From the NCBI RefSeq assembly GCF_008274625.1, contig NZ_VTRU01000001.1:1922001-1986000 (forward strand): a DNA stretch of 64,000 nucleotides, written 5' to 3'. The notes beneath the pieces are model-generated. The model searched no databases. It was given only the letters and a program-made list of their open reading frames with translations, and had not been told where the DNA came from. The position numbers were made by a program, and so were the translations under genes. The DNA is from Chryseobacterium panacisoli. Its GTDB lineage: Bacteria; Bacteroidota; Bacteroidia; Flavobacteriales; Weeksellaceae. Below, in pieces: positions 27,739 through 36,544 of this stretch (its first letter is position 1; each line of letters opens with the position of its first letter).

Positions 27739-27774
27739 GAAAGCGCCCCGGAATTTTATTCCGGGGCGCTTTTC
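27739..27774 (+). terminator. strong GC-rich intrinsic terminator
   Basis: Perfect stem AAAGCGCCCCGGAA / TTCCGGGGCGCTTT with an AT-rich loop, between convergent genes. The GC content of the stem is striking in this AT-rich sequence. Confidence 0.92.
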
Positions 27775-27811
27775 GTACAAATTAAAACTAAACTATAAAA
27801 AATCAAATAAA

Positions 27812-28447
27812 TCATGTATTGGGTTGTGGCGTGTAACGTAAATAGGGTTTTATTTCCGTCACTCCTTTTGGGAATATTTTCCGTGCTTCTTCTGTAGAAA
27901 TTGTTGGCGGAACAATGACATCTTCTCCATTTTCCCAATTAACCGGAGTAGCCACACGATAGTTATCTACCAACTGTAAAGAATCCAGCACTCTAAGGAT
28001 TTCGTTAAAATTCCTTCCTGTAGAGGCCGGATAGGTAATAACCAGTCTTACTTTTTTTGAAGGATCAATAATCAACAAAGAACGTACAGTAGCCGTCACC
28101 GCAGCATTAGGATGAATAAAATCATACAGCTCCGAGACTTTTCTGTCTTTATCAGCAATAATTGGAAAACGGACATTGGTGTTCTGAGTTTCATTAATAT
28201 CTTTCACCCAGTTTTGATGATCCTCTACTCCATCTACACTTAACGCAATCACTTTCGTTCCTCTGGCTTCAAATTCAGACTGCAGTTTTGCGGTGTATCC
28301 CAACTCTGTAGTGCATACCGGGGTATAATCTGCAGGATGCGAAAACAGAATCCCCCAGGAATCTCCCAGATAATTATAAAAATTGATATCTCCTAAAGAT
28401 GATTCTGCCTGAAAGTTGGGTGCTGTATCTCCTAGTTTAATTGACAT
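27812..28447 (-). CDS. 1-Cys peroxiredoxin (Prx6 class)
   Basis: Thiol peroxidase that reduces H2O2 and organic hydroperoxides in the cytoplasm. It has 211 residues, with the active-site Cys45 in DYTPVCTTELG and the Prx6-type C-terminal extension (NWENGEDVIVPPTISTEEARKIFPKG, split here as two conserved blocks). No second resolving Cys is seen, so it is 1-Cys. The promoter is overlapped by an inverted repeat that could bind a redox or antibiotic-type regulator. It is divergent from the MscS gene. Confidence 0.95.
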   Translation of the reverse strand: MSIKLGDTAPNFQAESSLGDINFYNYLGDSWGILFSHPADYTPVCTTELGYTAKLQSEFEARGTKVIALSVDGVEDHQNWVKDINETQNTNVRFPIIADKDRKVSELYDFIHPNAAVTATVRSLLIIDPSKKVRLVITYPASTGRNFNEILRVLDSLQLVDNYRVATPVNWENGEDVIVPPTISTEEARKIFPKGVTEIKPYLRYTPQPNT

Positions 28448-28463
28448 AATGTGCTACTTTTAT

Positions 28464-28499
28464 AGTCTACAAATTTAGTAGACTTTTTGGAACTGGCAA
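28464..28499 (-). promoter_or_regulatory. peroxiredoxin promoter with overlapping inverted repeat
   Basis: On the minus strand, TTG (28497-28499), 19 bases, then TAAATTTG (28470-28477). A perfect inverted repeat AGTCTAC-N7-GTAGACT (28464-28484) encloses the -7 element, so a protein bound there would block RNA polymerase. Confidence 0.65.
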
Positions 28500-28542
28500 A
28501 TTTTTTGATGAAAATTTATATCTTTAATCAAATTTTTTTTTC

Positions 28543-29427
28543 ATGGAGAAGACCGGACTCAGGTATGTAGATCTTGTTTATAAAGTATTGGAAAACTGGT
28601 ATGTGACATTTGCCGAGCTCACCCCCAAACTTATTGTCGGAATTTTAGTCTTTACATTTTTCCTGATTACCAGTAAATATTTAAGCCAGATAGCCGTAAA
28701 ACTGTTCCACAAATTTTTTCCGAAGAGCAAAAAAGAGAGTTCATTGGTTACTTTAATCAGTATTTTCAGATTCCTGATCATGCTGATGGGTACCTTTATT
28801 GCCCTTGAGATCATGGGCTTTAGTGGCTTTCTCTGGAAGTTTATCGGAAGTCTGGGAGTTGCAGGGGTTATTGCCGGGGTTGCCCTGAAAGATCTTGTTT
28901 CGAGTATTTTCTCCGGAATGCTGATTGGAATTGACAAAGCTTATAAAGTAGGCGATTACATTACCATTGGAGCACATTCAGGAACGGTACAGGAAATCGG
29001 GTTTTTAACGACCAAAATTCTTACTGATGATGGAAAGAAGGCTTATATTCCCAATCAGGTTGTTTTCAATGCGCCGTTTTATAATATTACTGCTTCCCCA
29101 CAGCGCAGGATTATTTTAAATTTTGAAATTCCAGCTGATGAAGATATCAGTATAGCACAGAAAGGAATTCTGGATGTGATTAAAAACCTTGACAATGTGG
29201 ATAAATTAGACACCATTGAGGTCATCTTTACTGATCTGAAACAAGGTGCATTTAATCTTCAGGTGAAGTTCTGGATAAAAGTGGGTGCTAACCTGGCCCA
29301 GGTAAGAAGTAAGGCTTATTTAGGGATTAAAGAGCGTTTTGATGTGGATAAAGTTCAGCTGGTAACGCCTACGAGTATCAGTATTACCAACGGGGAGAAT
29401 AATTTGCATGAAAATCAAGATAAATAA
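28543..29427 (+). CDS. MscS-family small-conductance mechanosensitive channel
   Basis: A 294-residue inner-membrane channel that relieves osmotic downshock. Three N-terminal helices (~20-42, 65-88, 93-118) include the pore-lining TM3 with the Gly/Ala pattern GSLGVAGVIAGVALKDLVSS. The beta domain follows (YKVGDYITIGAHSGTVQEIGFLTTKI, YIPNQVVFNAPFYN) and a C-terminal alpha/beta domain. Its upstream gap is shared with peroxiredoxin, so the same inverted repeat could influence both. Confidence 0.92.
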   Translation: MEKTGLRYVDLVYKVLENWYVTFAELTPKLIVGILVFTFFLITSKYLSQIAVKLFHKFFPKSKKESSLVTLISIFRFLIMLMGTFIALEIMGFSGFLWKFIGSLGVAGVIAGVALKDLVSSIFSGMLIGIDKAYKVGDYITIGAHSGTVQEIGFLTTKILTDDGKKAYIPNQVVFNAPFYNITASPQRRIILNFEIPADEDISIAQKGILDVIKNLDNVDKLDTIEVIFTDLKQGAFNLQVKFWIKVGANLAQVRSKAYLGIKERFDVDKVQLVTPTSISITNGENNLHENQDK

Positions 29428-29509
29428 GGATAACTATAATATAATGATGTTATTCCTTTTAATTCTTTATAAAATTTGAAACCTTATAGTTTTTGAAAAC
29501 CGATAAGCT

Positions 29510-29546
29510 TAAAAAGACTGCTTCAAAAAATGAAGTAGTCTTTTTT
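29510..29546 (+). terminator. intrinsic terminator after the MscS gene
   Basis: Stem AAAAAAGACTGCTTCA / TGAAGTAGTCTTTTTT with an A-rich loop. Its core (AGACTG-TTC ... TGAAG-AGTCTTTTTT) is close to the terminator that is triplicated after htpG. Confidence 0.8.
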
Positions 29547-29570
29547 AATGATGCTTTATAAGAGGTTGGA

Positions 29571-29640
29571 AATCGCAAAGACGCAAAATATTTTTTCTTT
29601 GTGTTGTAAGGCGCCAGGATTTTATCTGCGATAAAATTGA
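29571..29640 (+). repeat. partial copy of dispersed repeat family A
   Basis: Carries CGCAAAGACGCAA and GGCGCCAGGATTTTATCTGCGATAAAAT, a shortened version of the element found three times at 54961-55674 and inverted at 58411-58601. It directly follows a related terminator. Confidence 0.65.
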
Positions 29641-29842
29641 ATACTTTACATGTTTCAGAAATCTATAAGGTTTGGAAATATAAAAGTATCAATAACCAAT
29701 GAAGCATCCCTTTCTACTGAAAACAAGGATAAATATTTTTGTATTGATTCACTGGTTGAATTAGGCATGTATTCTATCCTTTTTAGATTCAAATTGTTAT
29801 TACATAATTTCATACTTTTATGGAAAGATCTTAATCAACAAA

Positions 29843-30436
29843 ATGATGTCATCACAATCCAGTTTATTTTTCCCCATTGAATCAAAAAAATCAAAAGGGC
29901 TTACTTTATTGATAAAGTTGATTGGCATATCATTTTTAATTATTACCCCTTTATCCATTATAGTAATGGCTATATTCGTATGTAATGTAAAAGAAATCTC
30001 TATAGAAATAAAGAGTGTTTTAATTGCCCTTTTTATTGCAATCCTGTGTTTTTGTGTCTGGATGCTCTTTCAGAAAAACAAAAAAAGTATGACCACTCAT
30101 ATTATTGTTGATGAAAAAGGACTTCACCATTATTGCAACCAGAACATTTTATCTTCCTTAACCTATGCTGAACTTCACCCCAACCCGGAATTGGGCAAAT
30201 ATGATGTGTTCCTGACTGAATTTGATGAGTCTGCTCCTAGTTTATGTATCTATTTCTTTGATCCTGAATTAAAGAAAGCCACCCGGAAAACTGTCAATTT
30301 AAATATTGACACAGTGATTACAAATGGTAATCTGTTACTCAAAAATTTTGTAAAGGGAATATTGATTTTCAGACCGGATTTAAAAATTGCACCCAATGTT
30401 CTGGATCTTTACCATCTGGAGGAAATCAATAAATAA
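29843..30436 (+). CDS. uncharacterised two-helix membrane protein
   Basis: A 197-residue protein not recognised. Two adjacent membrane segments (residues ~23-48, LLIKLIGISFLIITPLSIIVMAIFV, and ~57-75, SVLIALFIAILCFCVWMLF) precede a ~115-residue soluble domain (HIIVDEKGLHHYCNQNIL onward) that looks PH-like or mixed alpha/beta. It probably sits in the inner membrane with the domain in the cytoplasm. It is flanked by terminators, so it is likely a single transcription unit. Confidence 0.65.
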   Translation: MMSSQSSLFFPIESKKSKGLTLLIKLIGISFLIITPLSIIVMAIFVCNVKEISIEIKSVLIALFIAILCFCVWMLFQKNKKSMTTHIIVDEKGLHHYCNQNILSSLTYAELHPNPELGKYDVFLTEFDESAPSLCIYFFDPELKKATRKTVNLNIDTVITNGNLLLKNFVKGILIFRPDLKIAPNVLDLYHLEEINK

Positions 30437-30476
30437 AATCATATTATTTCAATGATCAGCATTTAGAATAATAACA

Positions 30477-30506
30477 AAAAAACCGCTCCAAAAATGGAAC
30501 GGTTTT
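30477..30506. terminator. bidirectional terminator
   Basis: Stem AAAACCG(C)TCCA / TGGAACGGTTTT with one bulged or mismatched base, between the convergent genes ending at 30436 (+) and 30529 (-). Confidence 0.75.
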
Positions 30507-30528
30507 CTATTTATTTGAAAGTTTCGGA

Positions 30529-31719
30529 TTAAGCTAAAACTTCTTTTACTTTATTTGCAGCTTCTTCTAAAGTAATTGCAGAGTGTACCGGAAGACCAGA
30601 CTCGTCAATTAGTTTTTTAGCTTCTACAGCGTTAGTTCCCTGTAATCTTACGATCAATGGAACCGGAAGGCTACCCATTGCTTTGTAAGCATCTACAACT
30701 CCCTGAGCAACTCTGTCACATCTTACGATACCTCCGAAGATGTTGATCAAAATAGCTTTTACGTTCGGATCTCTTAAGATGATTCCAAAAGCAGTCTGTA
30801 CTCTCTGAGCATCAGCAGTACCTCCTACGTCAAGGAAGTTAGCAGGGTTACCCCCTGATAATTTGATGATATCCATAGTTGCCATTGCAAGACCAGCTCC
30901 GTTTACCATACAAGCAACGTTACCATCCAGTTTTACGAAGTTAAGACCAGCTTCACCAGCTTCTACATCCATTGGTTCTTCTTCTCTTGTATCTCTAAGT
31001 TCAGCTAAGTCTTTGTGACGGAACAATGAGTTGTCATCTAAAGTTACTTTAGCATCTACAGCGATAATCTTGTTATCAGAAGTTTTTAATACCGGGTTGA
31101 TTTCGAAAAGAGAAGCATCAATTCCTGTATACGCATTGTAAAGAGATGAAATAAATTTCACAAATTCTTTGAATGCATTTCCTTCAAGACCTAGGTTGAA
31201 AGCAATTTTTCTAGCCTGGAACCCTTGAAGACCGATAGCAGGGTCAATAAGTTCGTTGTGGATCAAATGAGGAGTTACTTCTGCAACGTGCTCAATATCC
31301 ATACCTCCTTCAGTAGAATATACGATTGTATTTTTTCCTTCAGCTCTATCTAAAAGAATAGAAACATAAAATTCTTTAGTTTCAGATTCTCCCGGATAAT
31401 AAACATCTTCTGCAACCAAAACAGAGTGTACTTTTTTACCTTCAGCAGAAGTTTGAGGAGTTACCAACTGCATTCCGATGATATTCTGAGCGTTTTCTTT
31501 AAGCTTATCCATGTTTGGAGAAAACTTAACACCCCCACCTTTACCACGACCACCTGCGTGAATCTGCGCTTTTACAACCCAAGCCTGTGCTCCGGTTTCA
31601 GCAGTCAATTTTTCAGCAGCTGCTACAGCTTCTTCTACGTTGTTTGCAACGAAACCACGTTGGATAGCTACTCCATACTTTGATAAAATCTCTTTTGATT
31701 GATACTCGTGAAGATTCAT
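30529..31719 (-). CDS. sucC: succinyl-CoA synthetase (ADP-forming) beta subunit
   Basis: TCA-cycle enzyme subunit that, with SucD, makes ATP from succinyl-CoA. The length of 396 residues is typical. The ATP-grasp domain starts MNLHEYQSKEILSKYGV; the nucleotide-binding loop is AGGRGKGGGVKF (~residues 52-63) and metal/phosphate contacts are in INPV and DAKVTLDDN. The C-terminal ligase domain has GGNPANFLDVGG and NIFGGIVRCD. sucD is not adjacent in this window. The gene has its own well-formed promoter. Confidence 0.97.
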   Translation of the reverse strand: MNLHEYQSKEILSKYGVAIQRGFVANNVEEAVAAAEKLTAETGAQAWVVKAQIHAGGRGKGGGVKFSPNMDKLKENAQNIIGMQLVTPQTSAEGKKVHSVLVAEDVYYPGESETKEFYVSILLDRAEGKNTIVYSTEGGMDIEHVAEVTPHLIHNELIDPAIGLQGFQARKIAFNLGLEGNAFKEFVKFISSLYNAYTGIDASLFEINPVLKTSDNKIIAVDAKVTLDDNSLFRHKDLAELRDTREEEPMDVEAGEAGLNFVKLDGNVACMVNGAGLAMATMDIIKLSGGNPANFLDVGGTADAQRVQTAFGIILRDPNVKAILINIFGGIVRCDRVAQGVVDAYKAMGSLPVPLIVRLQGTNAVEAKKLIDESGLPVHSAITLEEAANKVKEVLA

Positions 31720-31757
31720 ATTATTTTTATTATTTTATTTTACTATTTAAAGGTTGA

Positions 31758-31787
31758 CAAATTTACTAAAAAGACATGGAAGTTCAA
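31758..31787 (-). promoter_or_regulatory. sucC promoter TTG-N19-TAAATTTG
   Basis: Minus-strand -33 TTG (31785-31787) and -7 TAAATTTG (31758-31765), spacing 19, leader about 33 bases. Confidence 0.7.
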
Positions 31788-31850
31788 GTTTATTGACTCA
31801 AAAATTAAAGTCTGATTGACTTGATTTTTAACATATCATTCAAATTTCCT

Positions 31851-33128
31851 TTATTCTTCCACTAATTTTTCAGATTGTGATCCGATGAACGGAATTCTTG
31901 GAGCCAGAAAATAACCTGTGAGACTCGCGAATAATATTGGCACAAAATAGGTAAACCCAGTAAGTGTTCCTAAGATAATGGTAGTACTCATCGGCGTTCT
32001 TGTAACACACGCATTGATAGCGGCCATACAGCTTACAATCGCTAAGGTGGTATCTACACCTGGGAATAAATTATGGATAATGAGTCCCAATGTTGTTCCT
32101 ACAAAGAACAGCGGAATGATAAATCCTCCTCTCCATCCTGAAGTTACCGTAATCGCAATAGCCAGTATTTTAAAAACCAGAATCAGGATTAAAAAATTCA
32201 GTCCGAAATTGCCGCCGATCAGCTGATTGATCTCGTTATGTCCGAAGTATCTTGTAATGGGAAAATTATAAGCGATAATTCCTAAAATAATTCCACCTAC
32301 GAATGTTTTAATGTAAATCGGAAATTGTCTGTACTCAAAAATCTTTTTGAAAAATTTGACTACAAAAATGAAGATCCATCCAAAAAATGTTCCTACAATT
32401 CCGAACAGCGTAGCATATAGAAAATCATATACTCCTGTATAATGATACGCTTTTAAATCCCAGGTTGCCCCGATTCCCAAATGGATAATCAAAGCAAACA
32501 TCAGATAGCTGAAACAGCTTGCTACCAACGCAGGAATAATGGCTTTATAATATTCTACGGCATGCTTATGATGAAGGATCTCCAGGGAAAAGAGACTTCC
32601 TCCCAGCGGTGCTCCAAATAATGCGGTGAAACCAGAGGCCATACCGGCAATACTCAAAGAACGCAGTTCCTCACCTTTTAATCTGAAAATTTTCCCCAGC
32701 CAGGTTCCCGTAGAACCGGTGACCTGTACCAATGGAGCCTCCGGTCCCAAACTTCCTCCTGAAGCTACACAAAACAGAGAAGAAAGAATCATAGAAGGAT
32801 TATTCTTCGGTTCCAGTTTTCCTTTATTGAATCTGATGTTATTAACGATCAAATGTATTTCTCCCGGATCACCAATAAAATGAATCACTAACCCAGCCAG
32901 CAATCCGCAGATTGCCATCGTAGGAATCACCTGCCAGCCTTGAAATTCGGCCAGGAATTCAGTAAAATGTTCCAATACGATCCAGTATCCTCCGGCAATA
33001 ATACCGCCTACAAGACCTGTAACAGCCCACATAAAAAAAGTGCGGCTGAACACAAACGGATTGAATCTGATAGGCTGATCTAAGAGATTGAATGTTCGTA
33101 TTAACCGTCTTCTTCTGTTAATTTTCAT
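31851..33128 (-). CDS. ClC-family chloride channel/transporter without gating glutamate
   Basis: A 425-residue inner-membrane protein with about ten hydrophobic helices. The ClC selectivity region appears as SGGSLGPEAPLVQ (~residues 120-132), the second helix-start motif as SGFTALFGAPLGGSLFSLE (~163-181), and later GWRGGFIIPLFFVG. The usual GREGP gating-glutamate motif reads GSLGP here, so the gating position is Leu. That places it near the YfeO-like branch and suggests a non-exchanger channel. It is the last gene of the operon that begins with HMG-CoA reductase; the previous gene ends 2 bases upstream. Confidence 0.85.
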   Translation of the reverse strand: MKINRRRRLIRTFNLLDQPIRFNPFVFSRTFFMWAVTGLVGGIIAGGYWIVLEHFTEFLAEFQGWQVIPTMAICGLLAGLVIHFIGDPGEIHLIVNNIRFNKGKLEPKNNPSMILSSLFCVASGGSLGPEAPLVQVTGSTGTWLGKIFRLKGEELRSLSIAGMASGFTALFGAPLGGSLFSLEILHHKHAVEYYKAIIPALVASCFSYLMFALIIHLGIGATWDLKAYHYTGVYDFLYATLFGIVGTFFGWIFIFVVKFFKKIFEYRQFPIYIKTFVGGIILGIIAYNFPITRYFGHNEINQLIGGNFGLNFLILILVFKILAIAITVTSGWRGGFIIPLFFVGTTLGLIIHNLFPGVDTTLAIVSCMAAINACVTRTPMSTTIILGTLTGFTYFVPILFASLTGYFLAPRIPFIGSQSEKLVEE

Positions 33129-33130
33129 TC

Positions 33131-33517
33131 TTATATTCTGTTTTTAGCAAAATAAAAGATCAGCATTCCCCAACTTAAAATCATCATCAGACCTCCAAGC
33201 GGAGTGATTGGGCCTAAGAATTTAAGATTCATTCCCAGATAATCCTGCATGCTCAGGAAATAGATGCTTACAGAGAACAAAAGTGTTCCTGCAATCATTA
33301 AAATGGAAGTCCATTTTTCAGCAGACGTTTCAAATTTTAAGATGTATCCGATGATCAGCAGGAAAAATGCTGCATACATCTGATATCTTACGCCTGTTTC
33401 AAAACTTTCCAGTCTTTCCACAGCTAATATTTTCTTTAAAGCGTGCGCTCCGAATGCGCCCAGGATTACAGACACCATTCCGTAAACTGCTCCAAAAACT
33501 AAAGTAATTGTTTTCAT
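33131..33517 (-). CDS. DUF423-like small membrane protein
   Basis: A 128-residue protein with four membrane helices. The N-terminal signature FGAVYGMVSVILGAFGAHALK and the GVRYQMYAAFFLLIIG segment match the DUF423/YgdD family of inner-membrane proteins of unknown function. It starts 1 base after the stop of the upstream gene and ends 2 bases before the ClC gene, so it is translationally coupled. Confidence 0.88.
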   Translation of the reverse strand: MKTITLVFGAVYGMVSVILGAFGAHALKKILAVERLESFETGVRYQMYAAFFLLIIGYILKFETSAEKWTSILMIAGTLLFSVSIYFLSMQDYLGMNLKFLGPITPLGGLMMILSWGMLIFYFAKNRI

Positions 33518-33518
33518 T

Positions 33519-34589
33519 TTATAACTCTTCTAATTCTAGGGTTAAATATTTCTTTGTTTTATAATCTTGCCAGGTTCCTATGATTTTATTTCCTTTCAAG
33601 TCGGCTTCTATCAAAGCTCTTGGAATCCATTCCTTCAGTTCCTCGCTATGATAATCATCTTCTGTAATGGAAAAATGATCATGGATAAATTCGCCTCTCC
33701 AATTGATAGGTTTTTTATTCTTATCATACCAGTACATTGCTGAAAACGAATCATCTTCATTGATTCCGTTAATCAGAACTGTAATGGGATATTTACCATC
33801 AATTTTTCCTTTAAACAATTTATTGCCTGGACTTGTTTTGTTAAGTTTTTCAGAACCGGAAATCAAGTTTTTCGCATAAGAACTCCAATATTTGTCAAGC
33901 TCTTTATAAGTAAATGCTATTTCGTGGCTTCCCAGATCATCCAATGCCCTCATCGCATGATTAGAACATCTACCTGCTACAAAAGTAAGTTTATCCTTAC
34001 CGAAAAAATATTTGATGCCGTTCAAAGTATACTCCATGAAACAATCTTCATACAGAGCAATCTGATCCTGAGTTCCTTCCGAAATATTTTTTTCGGATTT
34101 CAGTTGGTTTAAAAAATCACCAACTCTTTTTTGAATTCTCTTTTGAATTAAACCATTGATGGTTTTAAAGCTCTCCGCTTGAAATAAATCTTCAGGGTTG
34201 ATATAGTTTCCGGTTCTCAGATCAAAATTTTTCCAGTCTGCAAACTCTTCCGGATACGCTCCTGAAGCTTCACCATCTATTGCAATACTCAGAATATTCT
34301 TAGGCGTTTCAATCTTTTCCCAACTATAAAAATTAAGATAGTTTGAATAAGAATTTGTTGCTGTAGAAGCCCGTTTAAAAGGGTTTCCGCCAGATCCGGG
34401 AACATATTCCAACTGATCTACCTGCAGAAATGTATTGATTTTATTTTCTACCCGCGGATTTTCAGGATAAGAAACAACCGGAAAAACGGTATCCTCAGTC
34501 TTTGGCTGCAGATTGCTTATTTTCACTTTTGGCTGTTGTGAAAAGCTTAAACCGGAAATCAGTAAGAAAAATACAATACTTTTTTTCAC
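33519..34589 (-). CDS. secreted DUF3298/RsiV-like protein
   Basis: A 356-residue protein with a signal peptide (MKKSIVFFLLISGLSFSQ); the start codon is GTG and overlaps the TAG of the small upstream gene (TAGTG). Residues ~30-245 resemble DUF3298/RsiV-type domains (ENPRVENKINTFL, SIAIDGEASGAYPE, FDLRTGNYINPEDLF). The C-terminal ~100 residues (GNKLFKGKIDGKYPITVLI) form a separate beta-rich domain. Probably periplasmic or surface. Operon partner of HMG-CoA reductase; function unknown. Confidence 0.7.
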   Translation of the reverse strand: MKKSIVFFLLISGLSFSQQPKVKISNLQPKTEDTVFPVVSYPENPRVENKINTFLQVDQLEYVPGSGGNPFKRASTATNSYSNYLNFYSWEKIETPKNILSIAIDGEASGAYPEEFADWKNFDLRTGNYINPEDLFQAESFKTINGLIQKRIQKRVGDFLNQLKSEKNISEGTQDQIALYEDCFMEYTLNGIKYFFGKDKLTFVAGRCSNHAMRALDDLGSHEIAFTYKELDKYWSSYAKNLISGSEKLNKTSPGNKLFKGKIDGKYPITVLINGINEDDSFSAMYWYDKNKKPINWRGEFIHDHFSITEDDYHSEELKEWIPRALIEADLKGNKIIGTWQDYKTKKYLTLELEEL

Positions 34590-34756
34590 TATTTTGATTT
34601 TAAGTACATTAAAATGAACTTGGCAACCAAAGTAGAAATTCCCAGTATGATAAACATATTGGCAAATCTCTTAGAGCTTCTGAAACCTTCATGATTTGTT
34701 TTCTTTAAAAAGAATCCAAAAAGAAGGAATACAATGGGCAGAATGATCTGTAACAT
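34589..34756 (-). CDS. 55-residue two-helix membrane peptide
   Basis: A small gene easily missed. The protein begins MLQIILPIVFLLFGFFLKK (helix 1, residues 2-17), then a charged turn (KTNHEGFRSSKR), then FANMFIILGISTLVAKFILMY (helix 2, ~31-51) and ends KSK. Its ATG overlaps the TAA of HMG-CoA reductase (TAATG) and its TAG overlaps the GTG of the next gene (TAGTG), so it is wired into the operon by translational coupling on both sides. The family is not recognised, but the coupling and clean two-helix pattern make it very likely real. Confidence 0.75.
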   Translation of the reverse strand: MLQIILPIVFLLFGFFLKKTNHEGFRSSKRFANMFIILGISTLVAKFILMYLKSK

Positions 34757-36084
34757 TAGTTTTCTCTCAATCTGTTAAATTCATTGATCACCTCATGGTG
34801 GCTCACCGTTTTATCTTTGAAATACGTCACAAAATGCTGTTTTTCTTCTTCGGTAGCTCCCAGCTGGTTCAGAATATTCAATAGATGCATTTTCATATGA
34901 CCTTTCTGAATTCCTGTAGTTACCAGAGAACGCAATGCACCAAAGTTCTGTGCAAGACCCGAAACCGCCAGAATACTCATCAGTTCCTGTGCCGAAGGTT
35001 TTCCAAGAAGTGCTAACGAGAATTTTACCAACGGGTGAAGGTTTGTAAGACCTCCTACAACTCCTACAGAAATTGGAAGATCAATCCAGAATCTGAACAC
35101 ACCATTATCAGTTGTACAATGCGTTAAAGATCTGTATTGCCCGTCTTTTGCTGCATAAGCATGCGCACAGGCTTCTGTTGCTCTGAAGTCATTCCCGGTA
35201 GCAATCACTACGGCATCTACTCCGTTCATCACTCCCTTATTATGAGTGGTTGCGCGGTAAGGTTCAATTTCAGCAATGGTAACTGCCTGTTTGAATTTAT
35301 AGGCGAATTCTTCAGGGGAAATTCCACTGTCATCTTTTAAATCTTCCATTTTACAGGAAACCTCAGCTCTTACAATACAGTCAGGGGTAAAATTGGAAAG
35401 GATATTCATTACAATCTGCAAAGAATTCTTTTCTTCCTGAGTAAAATCTTCGCTGGTAGCCACTTCCTGTCTCAAGGTTTTTCCGAACTGCTCAAGGCAT
35501 GAGTTGATAAAGTTGGCCCCCATAGAATCTACCGTATCAAAACTTGCTTTCAGCTGGTAATAATTGGGCATTTCTGCGGTCTTATCAATCAGATTGATAT
35601 TTAAAATACCTCCACCACGTTTTCTCATGTTGGATGTAATATCTTCTGTGGCTTCAAATAATTTTTTCTTTAAACTGAAATTAAAGAAATGCAATAATTT
35701 GTGAGGTTCAACATTAAAAATAAAATGGGTGTGCCCCAGTTTTTCAGTGTTGATGATCGTTGTTTTAAAACCTCCTTTATCGATCCAGAATTTCGCAGCT
35801 TTGGAAGCGGCTGCAACTACTGAACTTTCTTCAACAGCCATTGGAAGTGCCAGCAGTTTTCCGTCGATCAAAAAGTTCGGAGCAATTCCGTAAGGCATAT
35901 AAAAATTGGAGATGGTGTTTTCAGAAAATTCTTCGTGAAGCTTCTGAAGGTCTGCATCATCATTCCAGTATTGTTTTAATATATTTTGATATTCCTGGTT
36001 TCCTTCAAGGTATTCGTTTACGAGCCATTCGATTTTTCCCTGCTTTGGAAGCTTTGAAAAACCTTCGATTGGTTTATGATTCAT
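34756..36084 (-). CDS. hydroxymethylglutaryl-CoA reductase, class II type
   Basis: Converts HMG-CoA to mevalonate (or the reverse) for isoprenoid synthesis; cytoplasmic. It has 442 residues. Motifs: ENTISNFYMPYGIAPNFLIDGK (substrate loop, split around residue 55), PMAVEESSVVAAASKAAKFW (catalytic Glu, ~82-101), DSMGANFINSCLE (~191), NKGVMNGVDAVVIATGNDFRATEA (catalytic Lys/Asp region, seen as two blocks). Its first ~102 codons and promoter are duplicated upstream. It heads the operon to the ClC gene. Bacteroidota commonly use the mevalonate pathway in this family. Confidence 0.95.
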   Translation of the reverse strand: MNHKPIEGFSKLPKQGKIEWLVNEYLEGNQEYQNILKQYWNDDADLQKLHEEFSENTISNFYMPYGIAPNFLIDGKLLALPMAVEESSVVAAASKAAKFWIDKGGFKTTIINTEKLGHTHFIFNVEPHKLLHFFNFSLKKKLFEATEDITSNMRKRGGGILNINLIDKTAEMPNYYQLKASFDTVDSMGANFINSCLEQFGKTLRQEVATSEDFTQEEKNSLQIVMNILSNFTPDCIVRAEVSCKMEDLKDDSGISPEEFAYKFKQAVTIAEIEPYRATTHNKGVMNGVDAVVIATGNDFRATEACAHAYAAKDGQYRSLTHCTTDNGVFRFWIDLPISVGVVGGLTNLHPLVKFSLALLGKPSAQELMSILAVSGLAQNFGALRSLVTTGIQKGHMKMHLLNILNQLGATEEEKQHFVTYFKDKTVSHHEVINEFNRLREN

Positions 36085-36237
36085 GATATAAACTTTAATG
36101 AGCCGTAAATATAATGATTTTGAGACTCTTTTTTGTTGATAACTTCTATGAAAAAAGATTGACTTTTATCAATTTTGGAACTAAATTTGAACAAAATTTA
36201 AATACCATTCAGATACAAAACATATCAATCATTCAAA
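35778..36237. repeat. 460-bp direct repeat, copy 1
   Basis: Identical by eye to 36238-36697. It covers the first ~102 codons of HMG-CoA reductase plus ~150 bases of upstream DNA. Confidence 0.95.
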
Positions 36238-36544
36238 TATCGATCCAGAATTTCGCAGCTTTGGAAGCGGCTGCAACTACTGAACTTTCTTCAACAGCCA
36301 TTGGAAGTGCCAGCAGTTTTCCGTCGATCAAAAAGTTCGGAGCAATTCCGTAAGGCATATAAAAATTGGAGATGGTGTTTTCAGAAAATTCTTCGTGAAG
36401 CTTCTGAAGGTCTGCATCATCATTCCAGTATTGTTTTAATATATTTTGATATTCCTGGTTTCCTTCAAGGTATTCGTTTACGAGCCATTCGATTTTTCCC
36501 TGCTTTGGAAGCTTTGAAAAACCTTCGATTGGTTTATGATTCAT
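36233..36544 (-). pseudogene. truncated duplicate of the HMG-CoA reductase N-terminus
   Basis: Encodes the first ~101 residues of the reductase exactly, then runs across the duplication junction into two foreign codons and a stop. It lacks the catalytic Glu-to-His part of the enzyme beyond AAASKAAKFWI, so it cannot be active. It keeps an intact copy of the upstream region, so it may still be transcribed and give a short useless peptide. Confidence 0.9.

Larger units (their letters stand above)
29428..29842. other. 415-base intergenic region
   Basis: Holds a terminator at 29510-29546 and a short degenerate copy of the family A repeat (29571-29640). An open frame from 29650 to 29880 exists but begins just after the repeat and overlaps the next gene out of frame, so I do not call it. 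Confidence 0.6.

Noticed and set aside
29650..29880. Open frame of 76 codons upstream of the two-helix membrane protein
   Set aside because: It starts right after a repeat remnant, overlaps the next gene in another phase and has no recognisable protein features.
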